64,000 nucleotides of DNA, taken from positions 310,001 through 374,000 of the forward strand of contig NZ_SMGP01000006.1 of the NCBI RefSeq assembly GCF_004339745.1, given 5' to 3'. Positions within the stretch are counted from its first letter, which is position 1. Every line of letters begins with the position of its first letter. The notes beneath the pieces were generated by a model that ran no database searches, had not been told where the DNA came from, and saw only the letters and a list, made by a program, of their open reading frames with translations. Positions 27,746 to 36,789 of this stretch are shown piece after piece. Source of the DNA: Paraburkholderia sp. BL9I2N2 (lineage in GTDB: Bacteria; Pseudomonadota; Gammaproteobacteria; Burkholderiales; Burkholderiaceae). The translations under genes and the position numbers were made by a program.

Positions 27746-28417
27746 TCACGCCCTGTCCTCCAGCACGTAGCCCATGCCGCGAACCGTATGCAGCAGCTTG
27801 TTTTCGAACGGGCTGTCGATCTTCGTGCGCAGACGCTTGACCGCGACGTCCACGATATTGGTGTCGCTGTCGAAGTTGATATCCCACACGTGGGAAGTCA
27901 CGAAAGCACGGGTCAGCACTTCGCCCTGGCGCTCGGTGAGCAACTTCAACAATGCAAACTCCTGAGCCGTCAATTCGATGCGCACATTGCCGCGCCGCAC
28001 GCGCCGCCTGACCAGATCGATCTCCATGTCGGAGACACACAGAACAGTGACCGACGACTGCGCCGGCCTTCGGAGCAGCGCACGGACCCGGGCCAGCAAT
28101 TCGGCGTAGGCGAACGGTTTGGACAGGTAGTCGTCCGCACCGGACTCGAGCCCGACGACTTTGTCCTGGACCGTGTCGCGAGCCGTCAACAACAGTATCG
28201 GCGTATGTTTTTTCTCCCGTATGCGCTTGAGGACTTCGAGCCCGTCGAGTTCGGGCAGCATCACGTCAAGCAGAATCAGATCGTAGTCTTCACTAAGCGC
28301 AAGGAAGAGGCCCTCTTTGCCATCAAGGGCTGTATCCGCCTGGAAGCTCGCTTCCATGAGCCCCTTGCGGAGATAGGAAGCCATTTTCGGCTCGTCCTCG
28401 ATAATGAGTATTCGCAT
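27746..28417 (-). CDS. OmpR/PhoB-type response regulator, heavy-metal (CusR/IrlR/CopR) class
   Basis: 223 aa. Receiver domain with acidic pocket IIEDEPKMASYL, phosphoacceptor Asp51 in LLDVMLPELDG, Thr in LLLTARD and Lys in LSKPFAYAELLARV. The winged-helix domain ends with NIVDVAVKRLRTKIDSPFENKLLHTVRGMGYVLEDRA, as in metal-responsive regulators CusR, CopR and IrlR. The cognate histidine kinase should follow directly but transposon debris begins instead, so the regulator is orphaned. In a metal-resistance context it would have controlled copper, silver or zinc efflux. Confidence 0.93.
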   Translation of the reverse strand: MRILIIEDEPKMASYLRKGLMEASFQADTALDGKEGLFLALSEDYDLILLDVMLPELDGLEVLKRIREKKHTPILLLTARDTVQDKVVGLESGADDYLSKPFAYAELLARVRALLRRPAQSSVTVLCVSDMEIDLVRRRVRRGNVRIELTAQEFALLKLLTERQGEVLTRAFVTSHVWDINFDSDTNIVDVAVKRLRTKIDSPFENKLLHTVRGMGYVLEDRA

Positions 28418-28481
28418 GGTGTTGCAACCTGTCGTACAAATACCGCAATTCGCAAAAAATCCGACGGCGTAGTGCCTCTAA

Positions 28482-28612
28482 CTCACGCGGTCTCAAGACG
28501 TTTCGGCGACGCCATGACACCTGTATTGTTGACCAGAATATCGATGCGACGTCGCTTCGCGAGTTCCTTCTGCGCGAACGAGCGTCCGGACGCGAGGGAA
28601 GCCATCAATCAG
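28482..28612 (-). pseudogene. Short-chain dehydrogenase remnant
   Basis: The minus strand reads MASLASGRSFAQKELAKRRR then IDILVNNTGVMASPKRLE, the conserved NNAG-type strand 4 motif of SDR enzymes. Both the nucleotide-binding N-terminus and the YxxxK active site are missing, so only about 40 codons survive. Confidence 0.6.
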
Positions 28613-28710
28613 TTAGCGATTCTGTTCGGCGAGCGATTCGCCTGCGCCATGTGTTGAGACTTCTTTATACCAACCTCAGCACACGAAATTCCTGACAGCT
28701 TCTTGCACCC

Positions 28711-29055
28711 TCATTGTGCGGGCGTCATGTTCGCGGAACGATATCTGATGCTGTCGTGATGATGGTCTTGCAAGCGGTTCTTGTACCGTACAACCTGCCT
28801 GTCGAGCTTGTCGACCAACAAATCGATCGCAGCGTATAGGTCCCCATCGGCACTCTCAACAAAGATATCTCGCCCCTTCACGTGAACGTTGATCTCGACC
28901 CACTGCCTTTTTTGCTTCTAGTTGTCGACCGACAGCAGGACGGTCACATCAATGACGTTTTCGAAATGGCGCAAGATCCGCTCAAGCTTAGTAACCACGT
29001 ATTCACGCAGTGCCGGAGTGACTTCGAGATGGTGTCCGCTGATTTTAAGGTTCAT
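28711..29055 (-). pseudogene. hpf: Ribosome hibernation promoting factor (HPF/RaiA) with amber stop
   Basis: Start ATG at 29053-29055. The conceptual protein begins MNLKISGHHLEVTPALREYV, continues VTKLERILRHFENVIDVTVLLSVDN, then meets TAG at 28918-28920 (codon 46), and resumes in the same frame with WVEINVHVKGRDIFVESADGD and ending at MTPAQ (114 codons in total). The family dimerises 70S ribosomes in stationary phase. Only the single nonsense change breaks it; the rest is well conserved. Core Burkholderia genomes carry hpf near rpoN, so this is an extra, mobile copy. Confidence 0.8.
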
Positions 29056-29858
29056 GAATGCTCCGCAATGGTAGCTAACAAATGCACCAACAAGACGAAC
29101 CGCGTGCTTCTCCTGCTATCTGGTTCGGCTCGCGAGCTGGCTCCTCTCCTACACGTAGTCGCCGCTGGCGCCCGGCGGAACTGTGTCCACCATACGCCCC
29201 GCTGGTGTGATTGTGGGTGGATTTGCCCCTATACCTTCGGTCATCGCCTAGACACCGAGGTTGATGAATGGAGCGGTGTCCGAACTGTCACTGGTCGATT
29301 GCGTTGCAGCGCACGCTCGAACTTCCTCGCGCCGAGCTGTCGGAACTATGCCTCCGAAGCCAGAGGCAGTCGTGGTGCCGGGATGACCATCGTCAGCCGT
29401 GGCGTCGCCACCTCAGCCAACGACTCGATCGCCAGCGCGTCCTGCACGCACGCATCGGCGCCGTTCGGCTCGTAGCTGTCTGGGCAGCCCGGATTGTTGT
29501 CCGCGCGCACAGGCGGGCCGCGCAACTCAGAACACAATGAAGCACAAACGACTTCCATGTATCAAGCTGTACAGCGCAAATCTTGGATACACGATCCCGC
29601 CTAGCCACGATACGAACGTGCATAACGTTCTCCGACCGAAGAAACTGATGACCAAAGAAGACGCTGCCGTTGCGGAGGTGTCGCGCGAACGCACCGACCA
29701 TGGAATCAACGTAAACGTGCAAGACAAAAAAGACCATTCTACGAATGGCACGCATTGCTGCTGCTTAGGAATGGCTGTCCCATACCTAGCCCTACCTTCG
29801 CATGGCGGAGCGCCGGATAGATGGTTTTCGCCAGGCATACATGGCCGAAAAGGCTGAT
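29056..29858. other. Degenerate region with a partial dispersed-repeat copy
   Basis: About 800 bp. A plus-strand frame at 29268-29540 begins MERCPNCHWSIALQRTL, but I cannot tie it to a family. At about 29690-29755 (minus) lies a short match to the dispersed small-gene repeat (CCATTCGTAGAATGG, TTGATTCCATGG). At 29781-29802 is a 22-bp sequence that recurs exactly inverted at 32918-32939, on the other side of the IS1634-like element. Confidence 0.45.
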
Positions 29859-29861
29859 AGG

Positions 29862-30898
29862 TCATACATGAAATAACTGAGGGGCCCGCCTCTCCAGCTC
29901 GAAGACCTTGACTGCGCGGCGCTGCTCAGTCGTAAGCTCTGGCGCCAGCATCACCGTTGGCCGTCGTCCTGCGCCTCCGGTCGTGGTCCGCACCAACGTC
30001 ACCTTGATTTCAGCGAGGCTTTCCATCGTCTGACGGGCGGAAGCGTCCGTTCCGAGCGCGATCTTCGCCAGGCTCACGAGCATCAACCCGAGAACGGTCG
30101 CGAAGGTGTGCAGGCGCAGCGACCCATCGGCCCACTGGTGCGATGGCCCCCAGGGGACGACACCGCCTTTCTTCGCTCTGCGGAACAGCTCCTCGACTTT
30201 CCACTGACCTCGGAAGGCGTAAACAATCCGACCTGTGGTCCAGGTATGTCGGTCGGTGCACAGTACCCGCCGGCCGAGCCGCGTCTTCTCCAGCTCGCGG
30301 CGCAATGCGGCGTCGACGTGCCAGTGCAAGGTCGGTGCCGTTTCGCTTCCGGCGAAGGTGGTCACGACGAAGCTCGACAGGTGTTCCCGAGCGAGCGCCT
30401 TGTTGACTCGCAGCTCCAGACGGCTACGCGAGAGGCGGCCCTTTTGGATCAGCCCCTCCAGCGTGCGCAGTTCCACCTTCGCTTTGCGCAGGGCCGACGC
30501 GATCCCGCGTTTCTGGCCCGCCAGCAATTCTTGGCTCTCCACCACAACGAGCGTGCGATCCAACTCTGCGACGGTAGTCCGAATGCGCGCCGCCCGGACT
30601 TCGCTGAGCTTGCCCGAGAGCGGTTTCATGGCACCGCGCTGCGCCGCCATCTGCAACGCCTCTTCCGCGGCCTTGTGCCCGAGCGGCAACGAAATGAGGC
30701 TGTAGTAGCCGGCGGTGTCGAGATCGAGCTCCAGTTGCGGGCTCCAAAACCCACCGTCTCGTACCAGCGTACGCGGCGCCGGTCGCGCGCGCGCCTCACC
30801 GCTGTCGAGTGCCTCGTGCAGCTGCGCCAACCCACCCAGGCATGCCGCGAGCACCGCCTGGTCCGAGCCGTTGCCCGGATACGTCCGATACAACAGCG
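29862..30898 (-). pseudogene. IS1634-family transposase, C-terminal part
   Basis: About 343 codons of the transposase after the IS3 insertion point. It contains DAGYYSLISLPLGHKAAEEAL, the DDE-domain SSFVVTTFAGSE...RELEKTRLGRRVLCTDRHTW and the C-terminal YAFRGQWKVEELFRRAKKGGVVPW with the catalytic Glu. Ends at the left inverted repeat. The first residues continue from the N-terminal part at 32170 (…GHVPL / LYRTYPGN). Confidence 0.85.
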
Positions 30899-30931
30899 TG
30901 AGGTCGGTCGAGACGCGTGGACGCCAACGGG

Positions 30932-31807
30932 TTAAGCAGCGACCTGATTCAGATAGTATCGCTGCGTGAATGCTACAGGTGACAGGTAATTGAGACGAGC
31001 CTGCGTGCGCTGCCGGTTATAAAACATCTCGATGTATTCGCTGATGGATCGCTTGGCTTCATCGCGCGTGGCGAAGCGTCGATGATAGACCAGCTCGCTT
31101 TTTAGCGTGCCCCAAAACGATTCGATCGGCGCGTTGTCAAAGCAGTTTCCTCGTCGACTCATCGACGCCTGCATGCGGAACTGGCCGACGAGATCCTGAT
31201 AGGCGTGAGCGCAGTATTGGGACCCACGGTCCGTGTGATGGATCAGGCCGGGCGCCGGGCGCTGCGATGCAACCGCACGGAACAGCGCCTGCATTACCAG
31301 ATGCTTCGTCATGCGCTCGCTCATGGCGTAGCCGACGAGCTCCCCACTAAACAGATCCTTCAGGCCGGCGAGGTACAGCCAGCCCTCGTCAGTCGCGATA
31401 TACGTGATGTCGCCGCACCAGGCCTGATTCGGCGAGGTTGCAGTGAAATCCTGGTTCAGCAGGTTCGGCGCCACCGGTAGGTCGTGCTTCGAATTGGTCG
31501 TCGCCTTGAACTTGCGTTTCTGCCTGCAGCGTAGTCCCAGCTTTTTGCGTAGCCTTTTTATGCGGTGAACACCGAGCCGCACGCCGTGCTCGTCGAGGTG
31601 CTTCTGCAAGCGTTCGGGCCCGAAGCTCTCACGCGTGCGCTGATGCGCCGCCAGCACTTCGGCCTCCAGTCTCGGCTCCTGCTGTGCCCGCAACGACGGC
31701 GAGCGCTTGCGCCACGCGTAATAGCCGCTCACGGAAACGCCCAGCAGCCGGCACATCGGCGGCACCGGATAGTCCTGTCGCATCTGTTCAATCACGCCGT
31801 ACTTCAC
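30932..31807 (-). CDS. IS3-family transposase OrfB
   Basis: 291 aa from a GTG at 31807 that overlaps the orfA stop (GTGA). HTH_21 region (MCRLLGVSVSGYYAWRKR) and rve integrase core with Asp in QAWCGDITYI, Asp in LIHHTDRGSQYC and Glu in NAPIESFWGTLKSELVY. Complete DDE transposase. Probably also produced as an OrfAB fusion by -1 frameshifting at the A7 tract (see the adjacent entry). Confidence 0.94.
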   Translation of the reverse strand: MKYGVIEQMRQDYPVPPMCRLLGVSVSGYYAWRKRSPSLRAQQEPRLEAEVLAAHQRTRESFGPERLQKHLDEHGVRLGVHRIKRLRKKLGLRCRQKRKFKATTNSKHDLPVAPNLLNQDFTATSPNQAWCGDITYIATDEGWLYLAGLKDLFSGELVGYAMSERMTKHLVMQALFRAVASQRPAPGLIHHTDRGSQYCAHAYQDLVGQFRMQASMSRRGNCFDNAPIESFWGTLKSELVYHRRFATRDEAKRSISEYIEMFYNRQRTQARLNYLSPVAFTQRYYLNQVAA

Positions 31808-32106
31808 CGCGACTCCCTCGCAAAGTACGTCGCGAATTTTTTTAATAAATCGCGCTCCATTTTAACTTCCGCCAGCTCCCGCTTGACTCGCCCGAGTTCC
31901 GCTTCGATCTCCGTCAGCGGCTTTTGATGCTGACCTACACGTTCCAGCTTGCCTGCCTTCGCAGCACGCACCCAGTTTGCCACCGTCTTCATTGATATCG
32001 ACAGCCGACGCGCAGCCTCCGATACGCCAACGCCCTCGGTCATTGCAAGCTTCACCGCCTCTTCACGGAATTCCTTCGTGTAGACGGCTTTGGGGATTCG
32101 ACTCAT
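31804..32106 (-). CDS. IS3-family OrfA (HTH protein)
   Basis: 100 aa from the ATG at 32106 (MSRIPKAVYTKEFREEAVKL). It has the HTH_Tnp_1 fold (GVGVSEAARRLSISMKTVANW) followed by a leucine-zipper-like helix EIEAELGRVKRELAEVKMERDLLKK used for dimerisation. Upstream of and overlapping orfB. Confidence 0.93.
   Translation of the reverse strand: MSRIPKAVYTKEFREEAVKLAMTEGVGVSEAARRLSISMKTVANWVRAAKAGKLERVGQHQKPLTEIEAELGRVKRELAEVKMERDLLKKFATYFARESR
31837..31843 (-). promoter_or_regulatory. Programmed -1 frameshift site of the IS3 element
   Basis: Seven consecutive A residues on the coding strand near the end of orfA (codons for LLKKF), the standard slippery heptamer that lets ribosomes shift into the orfB frame to make the OrfAB transposase. 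Confidence 0.65.
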
Positions 32107-32169
32107 GTATGCCTCCATTCCTCAATTTTACGGAATGTTGGCGTCCACTTTTTCCGGCGGACCTCAGCG

Positions 32170-32819
32170 GCACATGCCCCGTCTCGCTGACCAGGACGCC
32201 AAGCCCTACCACCCGGAGGTCCTTTCTCTTGCTCTTGGCGTGTCCACGCCGGGCCAGCTCGCCCGGCGTCTGCGTGTCGATGTGCGTATCGAAGTTCGTC
32301 GTGTCGAACGCGAGCACGTCCGCGGAAAGCTCGAACCGGGCAACGGCAGCTTTCGCGACCGCTACCTGCGCCTGCTCCAATTGATGCTCGGTCACCTGCT
32401 GCGCGACGCGATGAAATGCCTGCCCGCTGAACGCGGATCCCGGCAAACACGACAAGCGCGGCAGACTCGCATCCAGAAATTCCCCCAGCTCGCGCTTGGG
32501 TCCGGGCGCGCACGCCCGCTGAATCGCCACTGCCACAGCCAACTCGCCTACCGATGGGCCGCCCTTCGCGCCAACCCCTGCGCATGCCCGATCGATGTGC
32601 GCCACCAGATCCAGTTGCTCGGCCACCCAGATCAAGCCCCGACATCGCCGACCCGCGCGTGCCCACCGTATGCGTGGCACGCAGATCCGCCAAGGGTGGC
32701 GGCTCAGCCGGCCCCAGGACAACCTGGCGTGCGACGGAGCGCCCTCGCTCGGCATCCCACACCGACTGAGCTGCGATACGGTAGCGATGGCCGTTGACTT
32801 CTCGTTCGAAGATGTGCAT
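32170..32819 (-). pseudogene. IS1634-family transposase, N-terminal part
   Basis: The coding strand starts MHIFEREVNGHRYRIAAQSV at 32819, changes frame at about 32650, then runs LIWVAEQLDLVAHIDRACAG through FELSADVLAFDTTNFDTHID (the first catalytic Asp region) to the IS3 insertion point. So the gene carries a frameshift as well as the insertion. Confidence 0.8.
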
Positions 32820-32917
32820 GTTATTTCATGTAGCATCCTCAAGGCCAAGAATCAAGCGAAATCCAATATTTCCGCCACGTTCCGGCTAGGCGGCCCCTCC
32901 GAGGTGGCGCCAAGTGT

Positions 32918-33360
32918 GCGAAGGTAGGGCTAGGTATGACTGGCTTACGGTAACGGATCCCGTTACATCGCCACTCGAACATTCACTTCCTGGACGCATC
33001 GAGGTATCCAAACGTATGAGCGCGCTATGCCAACGGAGGATTGCAGCGACCGTTCGTAGAATGGTTTTCTTTGGGTCGTCCATCTATCTTGATTCCATGG
33101 ACCTTGCGATTTTCATTTGAGTGGCTGCCATGTTAGACGTTCCGCGTAGCTTGGCTTATATCCGTAGCAGCGCGTACGACGAGTACACATTCGTCCCCTG
33201 TCTGGATAAGAACTGTATCGCCGGACTGTTGACCTTAGCTTGGCCGCATCTGTATCCAGTGAGGGTCACGATGAGCAGGAACGCAAGAGATCTGGTCCAG
33301 CTGGCGTCGAGACGATCCGATGTCGACGGTAGTGACCAGCGTCTTCTACGCGGTACATAA
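32918..33360 (+). repeat. Dispersed small-gene repeat, copy A
   Basis: Region 32987-33310 matches copy C (54914-55231) throughout. It holds a 34-aa frame at 33016-33120 (MSALCQRRIAATVRRMVFFG, then SSIYLDSMDLAIFI) followed by a 76-aa frame at 33130-33360 (MLDVPRSLAYIRSSAYDEYT, then FVPCLDKNC, ending in LVQLASRRSDVDG). The upstream 22 bp at 32918-32939 recur inverted at 29781-29802. No family recognised. Differences between copies suggest decay. Confidence 0.6.
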
Positions 33361-33457
33361 AACGAACGCTGATCAAATCGCTCGACCGCCTATCGTCTGG
33401 CCGACTGGACGAAGGGTGCCAAGGCCCCGTTGATCGGGGATGCCACAGGAGATTGTC

Positions 33458-33607
33458 ATGTTCATCTATTCGATCCGTTATCGCGATGTCTGCGGCCGGT
33501 GGTCGGTTGCCTTCGCACAGGCTGCTTCACAGTCCGACGCTGAAGCGATTGCAACCTGCCGTTATGGCGCGTTCCATTCCGTCAGCCATGCGCGATTGGT
33601 TCCTTGA
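33458..33607 (+). CDS. Small hypothetical protein (49 aa)
   Basis: ATG at 33458 with a strong AGGAG 7 bp upstream; sequence MFIYSIRYRDVCGRWSVAFA, then QAASQSDAEAIATCRYGAFH. The ribosome site and natural amino-acid usage support translation, but the protein may be the truncated front of something longer. No family recognised. Confidence 0.4.
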   Translation: MFIYSIRYRDVCGRWSVAFAQAASQSDAEAIATCRYGAFHSVSHARLVP

Positions 33608-33796
33608 ACAACGTAGCCTAGTAGCCCGAACGGCCAAATTGGACCGGAGCGGCAAGTTCAGCCCATCGCGTCGCGTACGCAGCGAATGGCTGCTCGCGAG
33701 CCCCCGGGCTCGGCGTCGCATGCGGCTACCTCATCCGTTCCAATACAGCAAAACAAGGAATTCCTCGCGTCTTACCCAGCTTATCCTTAGGGAAAC

Positions 33797-35125
33797 ATGC
33801 TCTATCAATTGCACGAATTCCAGCGGGCACTTCTGAGCCCGCTCACCGCCTGGGCCCAGGCGGCATCGAAATCGTTCGCGAATCCCGCCAGTCCATTGGC
33901 TTACGTGCCGGGCGCCACGCGTCTGTCGGCCGGTTACGAGCTGCTGTACCGGCTCGGCAAGGACTACGAAAAACCGGAGTTCAACCTGCATCAGATCGTC
34001 AAGGACGGGCACAATATCCCGATCGTCGAACAGACGATCATCGAAAAACCGTTTTGCCGTCTGATGCGCTTCAAGCGTTTCGCCGACGACAGCGACGCCG
34101 TTACTCAATTGAAAGATGAACCGGTCGTGCTGGTATGCGCACCGTTGTCGGGACACCACGCCACGCTGCTGCGCGACACCGTGCGCACGCTGCTGCAGGA
34201 CCACAAGGTCTACATCACCGACTGGATCGACGCGCGCATGGTGCCGCTCGAAGCCGGCGAGTTTCATCTGGACGATTACGTTGCTTATATCCAGGAATTC
34301 ATCCGTCACATCGGCGCGAAGAATCTGCACGTGATCTCGGTGTGCCAGCCGACGGTGCCCGTGCTCGCCGCGATTTCGCTGATGGCGAGCCGCGGCGAAG
34401 ACACGCCGCGCACGATGACGATGATGGGCGGTCCGATCGATGCGCGTAGGAGCCCGACGTCAGTCAATTCGCTCGCAACGCAGCACTCGATCGGCTGGTT
34501 CGAAGCCAACGTAATCTACAACGTGCCGGCCAACTATCCGGGCGTGGGCCGGAAGGTCTACCCGGGTTTTCTGCAGCACACCGGTTTTGTCGCGATGAAT
34601 CCGGAACGTCATGCGGCTTCGCACTGGGACTTCTACCAGAGCCTGCTGCGCGGCGACGAAGACGACGCGGAAGCGCATCGCCGCTTCTACGACGAGTACA
34701 ACGCGGTGCTCGATATGGACGCCGACTATTACCTCGACACGATCCGCGTCGTGTTCCAGGAATTCCGTCTTGCCGAAGGCACGTGGGACGTCGCCGGCGA
34801 GCGGGTGAAGCCGCAGGACATCACGAAGACCGCGCTCTTCACCATCGAAGGCGAACTCGACGACATTTCCGGCGACGGCCAGACCTTCGCGGCGCATGAC
34901 TTGTGCAGCGGCATTCCGGCGAAGAACAAGCGTCACTTCACCGCGGAAAAATGCGGCCACTACGGGATCTTCTCCGGCCGCCGCTGGCGCACCATCATCT
35001 ATCCGCAACTGCGCGAGTTCATCGTAGAACACGATCCGGCGCCAAGAAGTGTCTGCAAAGAAGATCGGCGCGAAAAAATCGACGGTAACGAAAGTAATGC
35101 GAGCTATTCCTGCGCGACCGTCTGA
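33797..35125 (+). CDS. phaZ: Intracellular polyhydroxybutyrate depolymerase
   Basis: 442 aa. PHB_depo_C family: opening MLYQLHEFQRALLSPLTAWAQ, alpha/beta hydrolase core with the Cys nucleophile in HVISVCQPTVPVLAA, acid in IEGELDDISGDGQT and His in EKCGHYGIFSGRRWR. It mobilises stored PHB granules in the cytoplasm. The last about 30 residues (after QLREFIVEHDPA) look foreign to the family, while another frame there reads AKKIGAKKSTVTK, a typical Lys-rich tail, so a late frameshift is likely. No other pha genes nearby. Confidence 0.93.
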   Translation: MLYQLHEFQRALLSPLTAWAQAASKSFANPASPLAYVPGATRLSAGYELLYRLGKDYEKPEFNLHQIVKDGHNIPIVEQTIIEKPFCRLMRFKRFADDSDAVTQLKDEPVVLVCAPLSGHHATLLRDTVRTLLQDHKVYITDWIDARMVPLEAGEFHLDDYVAYIQEFIRHIGAKNLHVISVCQPTVPVLAAISLMASRGEDTPRTMTMMGGPIDARRSPTSVNSLATQHSIGWFEANVIYNVPANYPGVGRKVYPGFLQHTGFVAMNPERHAASHWDFYQSLLRGDEDDAEAHRRFYDEYNAVLDMDADYYLDTIRVVFQEFRLAEGTWDVAGERVKPQDITKTALFTIEGELDDISGDGQTFAAHDLCSGIPAKNKRHFTAEKCGHYGIFSGRRWRTIIYPQLREFIVEHDPAPRSVCKEDRREKIDGNESNASYSCATV

Positions 35126-35134
35126 CGGTCGCGC
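35112..35134 (+). terminator. Hairpin at the phaZ stop codon
   Basis: GCGCGACCGTC-T-GACGGTCGCGC, an 11-bp perfect inverted repeat including the stop codon. No T-tract follows, so it is only terminator-like. Confidence 0.4.
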
Positions 35135-35266
35135 CAGTTGCCAGGCGGCCTTCGGCCGTGGTCGGTGGCCGTCCGGAAAGGGTCTGCCCTTCATTGTCCC
35201 ATGTTGAAGAGCAGAACCTGGCCGAAAGCGCCAGTTGGCTGTAACCGACGCCTGAATGTCCGAGCG

Positions 35267-36552
35267 ACGGTGCGGGCGAATGACGCTTCATGGGCTGCGG
35301 ATTCAACCGGTCGATGCAACGATTTGGTTAAATCGTTCAGCCGGGGTGTCGAAGTCTAGTGTTTTTCGGGGACGTTCGTTGAGCCGCCTGGCTACGGCAT
35401 CCAGTCTGGCCTGCGAGTAGACGGAGAGATCGGTACCCTTAGGAAAATATTGCCTCAGAAGCCCATTCGTGTTTTCGTTCGAACCGCGTTGCCAAGGGTG
35501 TTGAGGATCGCAGAAATAGACCTCAATGTCTGTAGCGACGGTAAAGCGGTTGTGGTCGGCCATTTCCGAGCCCCTATCCCAGGTCAGCGATTTATATAGT
35601 TCCCTGGGTAACTTGCTGACGTGTCGTATCAGAGCGTCAACCACAGCCTCAGAATTCTTGCTGGCTACTTTCACCAGCATCACGAATCGACTTTGACGTT
35701 CGACGAGAGTCGCAATCTGGCTGGTAGCATTGCCATAAATCAAGTCACCTTCCCAGTGCCCGGGTATTGCCCGATCCTCCGCCGTAGCGGGACGGTCACT
35801 GATCGACACGGCGTCGCGAATGTTCGTGCGGTCCTCGGTTTTCAGTGTGTGATGACGGGATCGGCGCATGGTTCGGGAGCGTCGCAAGTGCTCGAGCAAT
35901 TCCTTTTTCAGGGCGCCACGAGCTTGAATATAGAGGCTCCGATAGATTGTCTCGTGCGACACCAGATAGTCCTTGTTGACCGCGTACGCATGTCTGAGCC
36001 AACCAGCAATCTGCTCAGGGGACCACTGCAGCTTCAGCTTCGCAGCGACAACTCGTGCCAGCGTCCGGTTTTGCACCAATTTGCAGACCTTCGGCCGACG
36101 TGCCCGCTCCCAGGCAATCGCGTCCGCCTGGCTTGCCCGATAGCCTTGGCTGCCCCCGTTGCGTTGCAACTCGCGACTTATAGTGGAAGGAGCGCGTCCC
36201 AGCCTGGCCGCTATCGACCGGATCGATAATCCGGACACCAGAGAACGGGAAATCTCCTCGCGCTCTGCCAGCGTCAATGCCTGTGGCGCGCGGTGCCTTT
36301 GCGGCGGCTGGATTCCGCCGGTCTCCGATAGTATCCGCTGAATCGAAGAATGGCCTCGATCGAACAGTTTGGCAATCTGATGAATCGTGTCGCCCTTGCG
36401 CCATCGGTCCCACATCAGCGCTTTCTGAGTCTCGGAGTAATGAATTCTCGGTCGCTGTTTCATTTGCAACACCTCCGCTGCTCACGCAGATTCTAGATGT
36501 TGCATCGACCGGTTGAATCCGCAGGCCATGTTGCGTCATTCGCCCGCACCGT
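35267..36552 (-). mobile_element. IS30-family element with long terminal repeats
   Basis: Near-perfect 54-bp inverted repeats at 35267-35320 and 36499-36552 bracket one transposase gene. The inner 26 bp (GCGGATTCAACCGGTCGATG and on) are the usual IS30-type inverted repeat. A further 20 bp (ACGGTGCGGGCGAATGACGC) are also inverted outside a 7-bp variable gap. Confidence 0.8.
35303..36463 (-). CDS. IS30-family transposase
   Basis: 386 aa from the ATG at 36463 with GGAGG 8 bp upstream. HTH_38 region (RIHYSETQKALMWDRWRKGDT; SIRSIAARLGRAPSTISREL) and rve domain with Asp in GHWEGDLIYG, Asp in TWDRGSEMADH and Glu in WQRGSNENTNGLLRQYFPKG. Complete. Confidence 0.95.
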   Translation of the reverse strand: MKQRPRIHYSETQKALMWDRWRKGDTIHQIAKLFDRGHSSIQRILSETGGIQPPQRHRAPQALTLAEREEISRSLVSGLSIRSIAARLGRAPSTISRELQRNGGSQGYRASQADAIAWERARRPKVCKLVQNRTLARVVAAKLKLQWSPEQIAGWLRHAYAVNKDYLVSHETIYRSLYIQARGALKKELLEHLRRSRTMRRSRHHTLKTEDRTNIRDAVSISDRPATAEDRAIPGHWEGDLIYGNATSQIATLVERQSRFVMLVKVASKNSEAVVDALIRHVSKLPRELYKSLTWDRGSEMADHNRFTVATDIEVYFCDPQHPWQRGSNENTNGLLRQYFPKGTDLSVYSQARLDAVARRLNERPRKTLDFDTPAERFNQIVASTG

Positions 36553-36789
36553 TTCCGAGCGGTGAATCTCAAAGATTTAGCCAGCGAAATGGCGCTCTAA
36601 AAAAGTCTGTAGAGCCGGTGCAGGCAGTCTGCCTGCTCAACGCCATCCGCGGGCTCCTGCTGCAGGTCTCGTCTGACATAAACGGGAGCCGATAGTCACG
36701 CTTTTGCACCTGCGCGTACAGATCAGGCGGTCGCGTCGTTGTCAGATAGAAATAGGCGTCGAGCGTCCAGGGCAGCGCGATCTGCCGTC

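Larger units (their letters stand above)
30899..32166 (-). mobile_element. IS3-family insertion sequence, 1268 bp, with 3-bp target duplication
   Basis: Ends are inverted repeats starting TGAGGTC and sharing GTGGACGCCAAC (30899-30928 and the complement at 32137-32166). They are flanked by a GCG direct repeat at 30896-30898 and 32167-32169. Removing the element plus one GCG restores the IS1634 transposase reading frame, which proves the insertion boundaries. Confidence 0.9.
29859..32838 (-). mobile_element. IS1634-like element interrupted by an IS3-family element
   Basis: The outer element is bounded by inverted repeats TACATGAAATAAC at 29865-29877 and its complement at 32820-32832. Its transposase gene is split by an IS3-family insertion at 30899-32166. 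Without the insertion the element would be about 1.7 kb. Confidence 0.75.
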
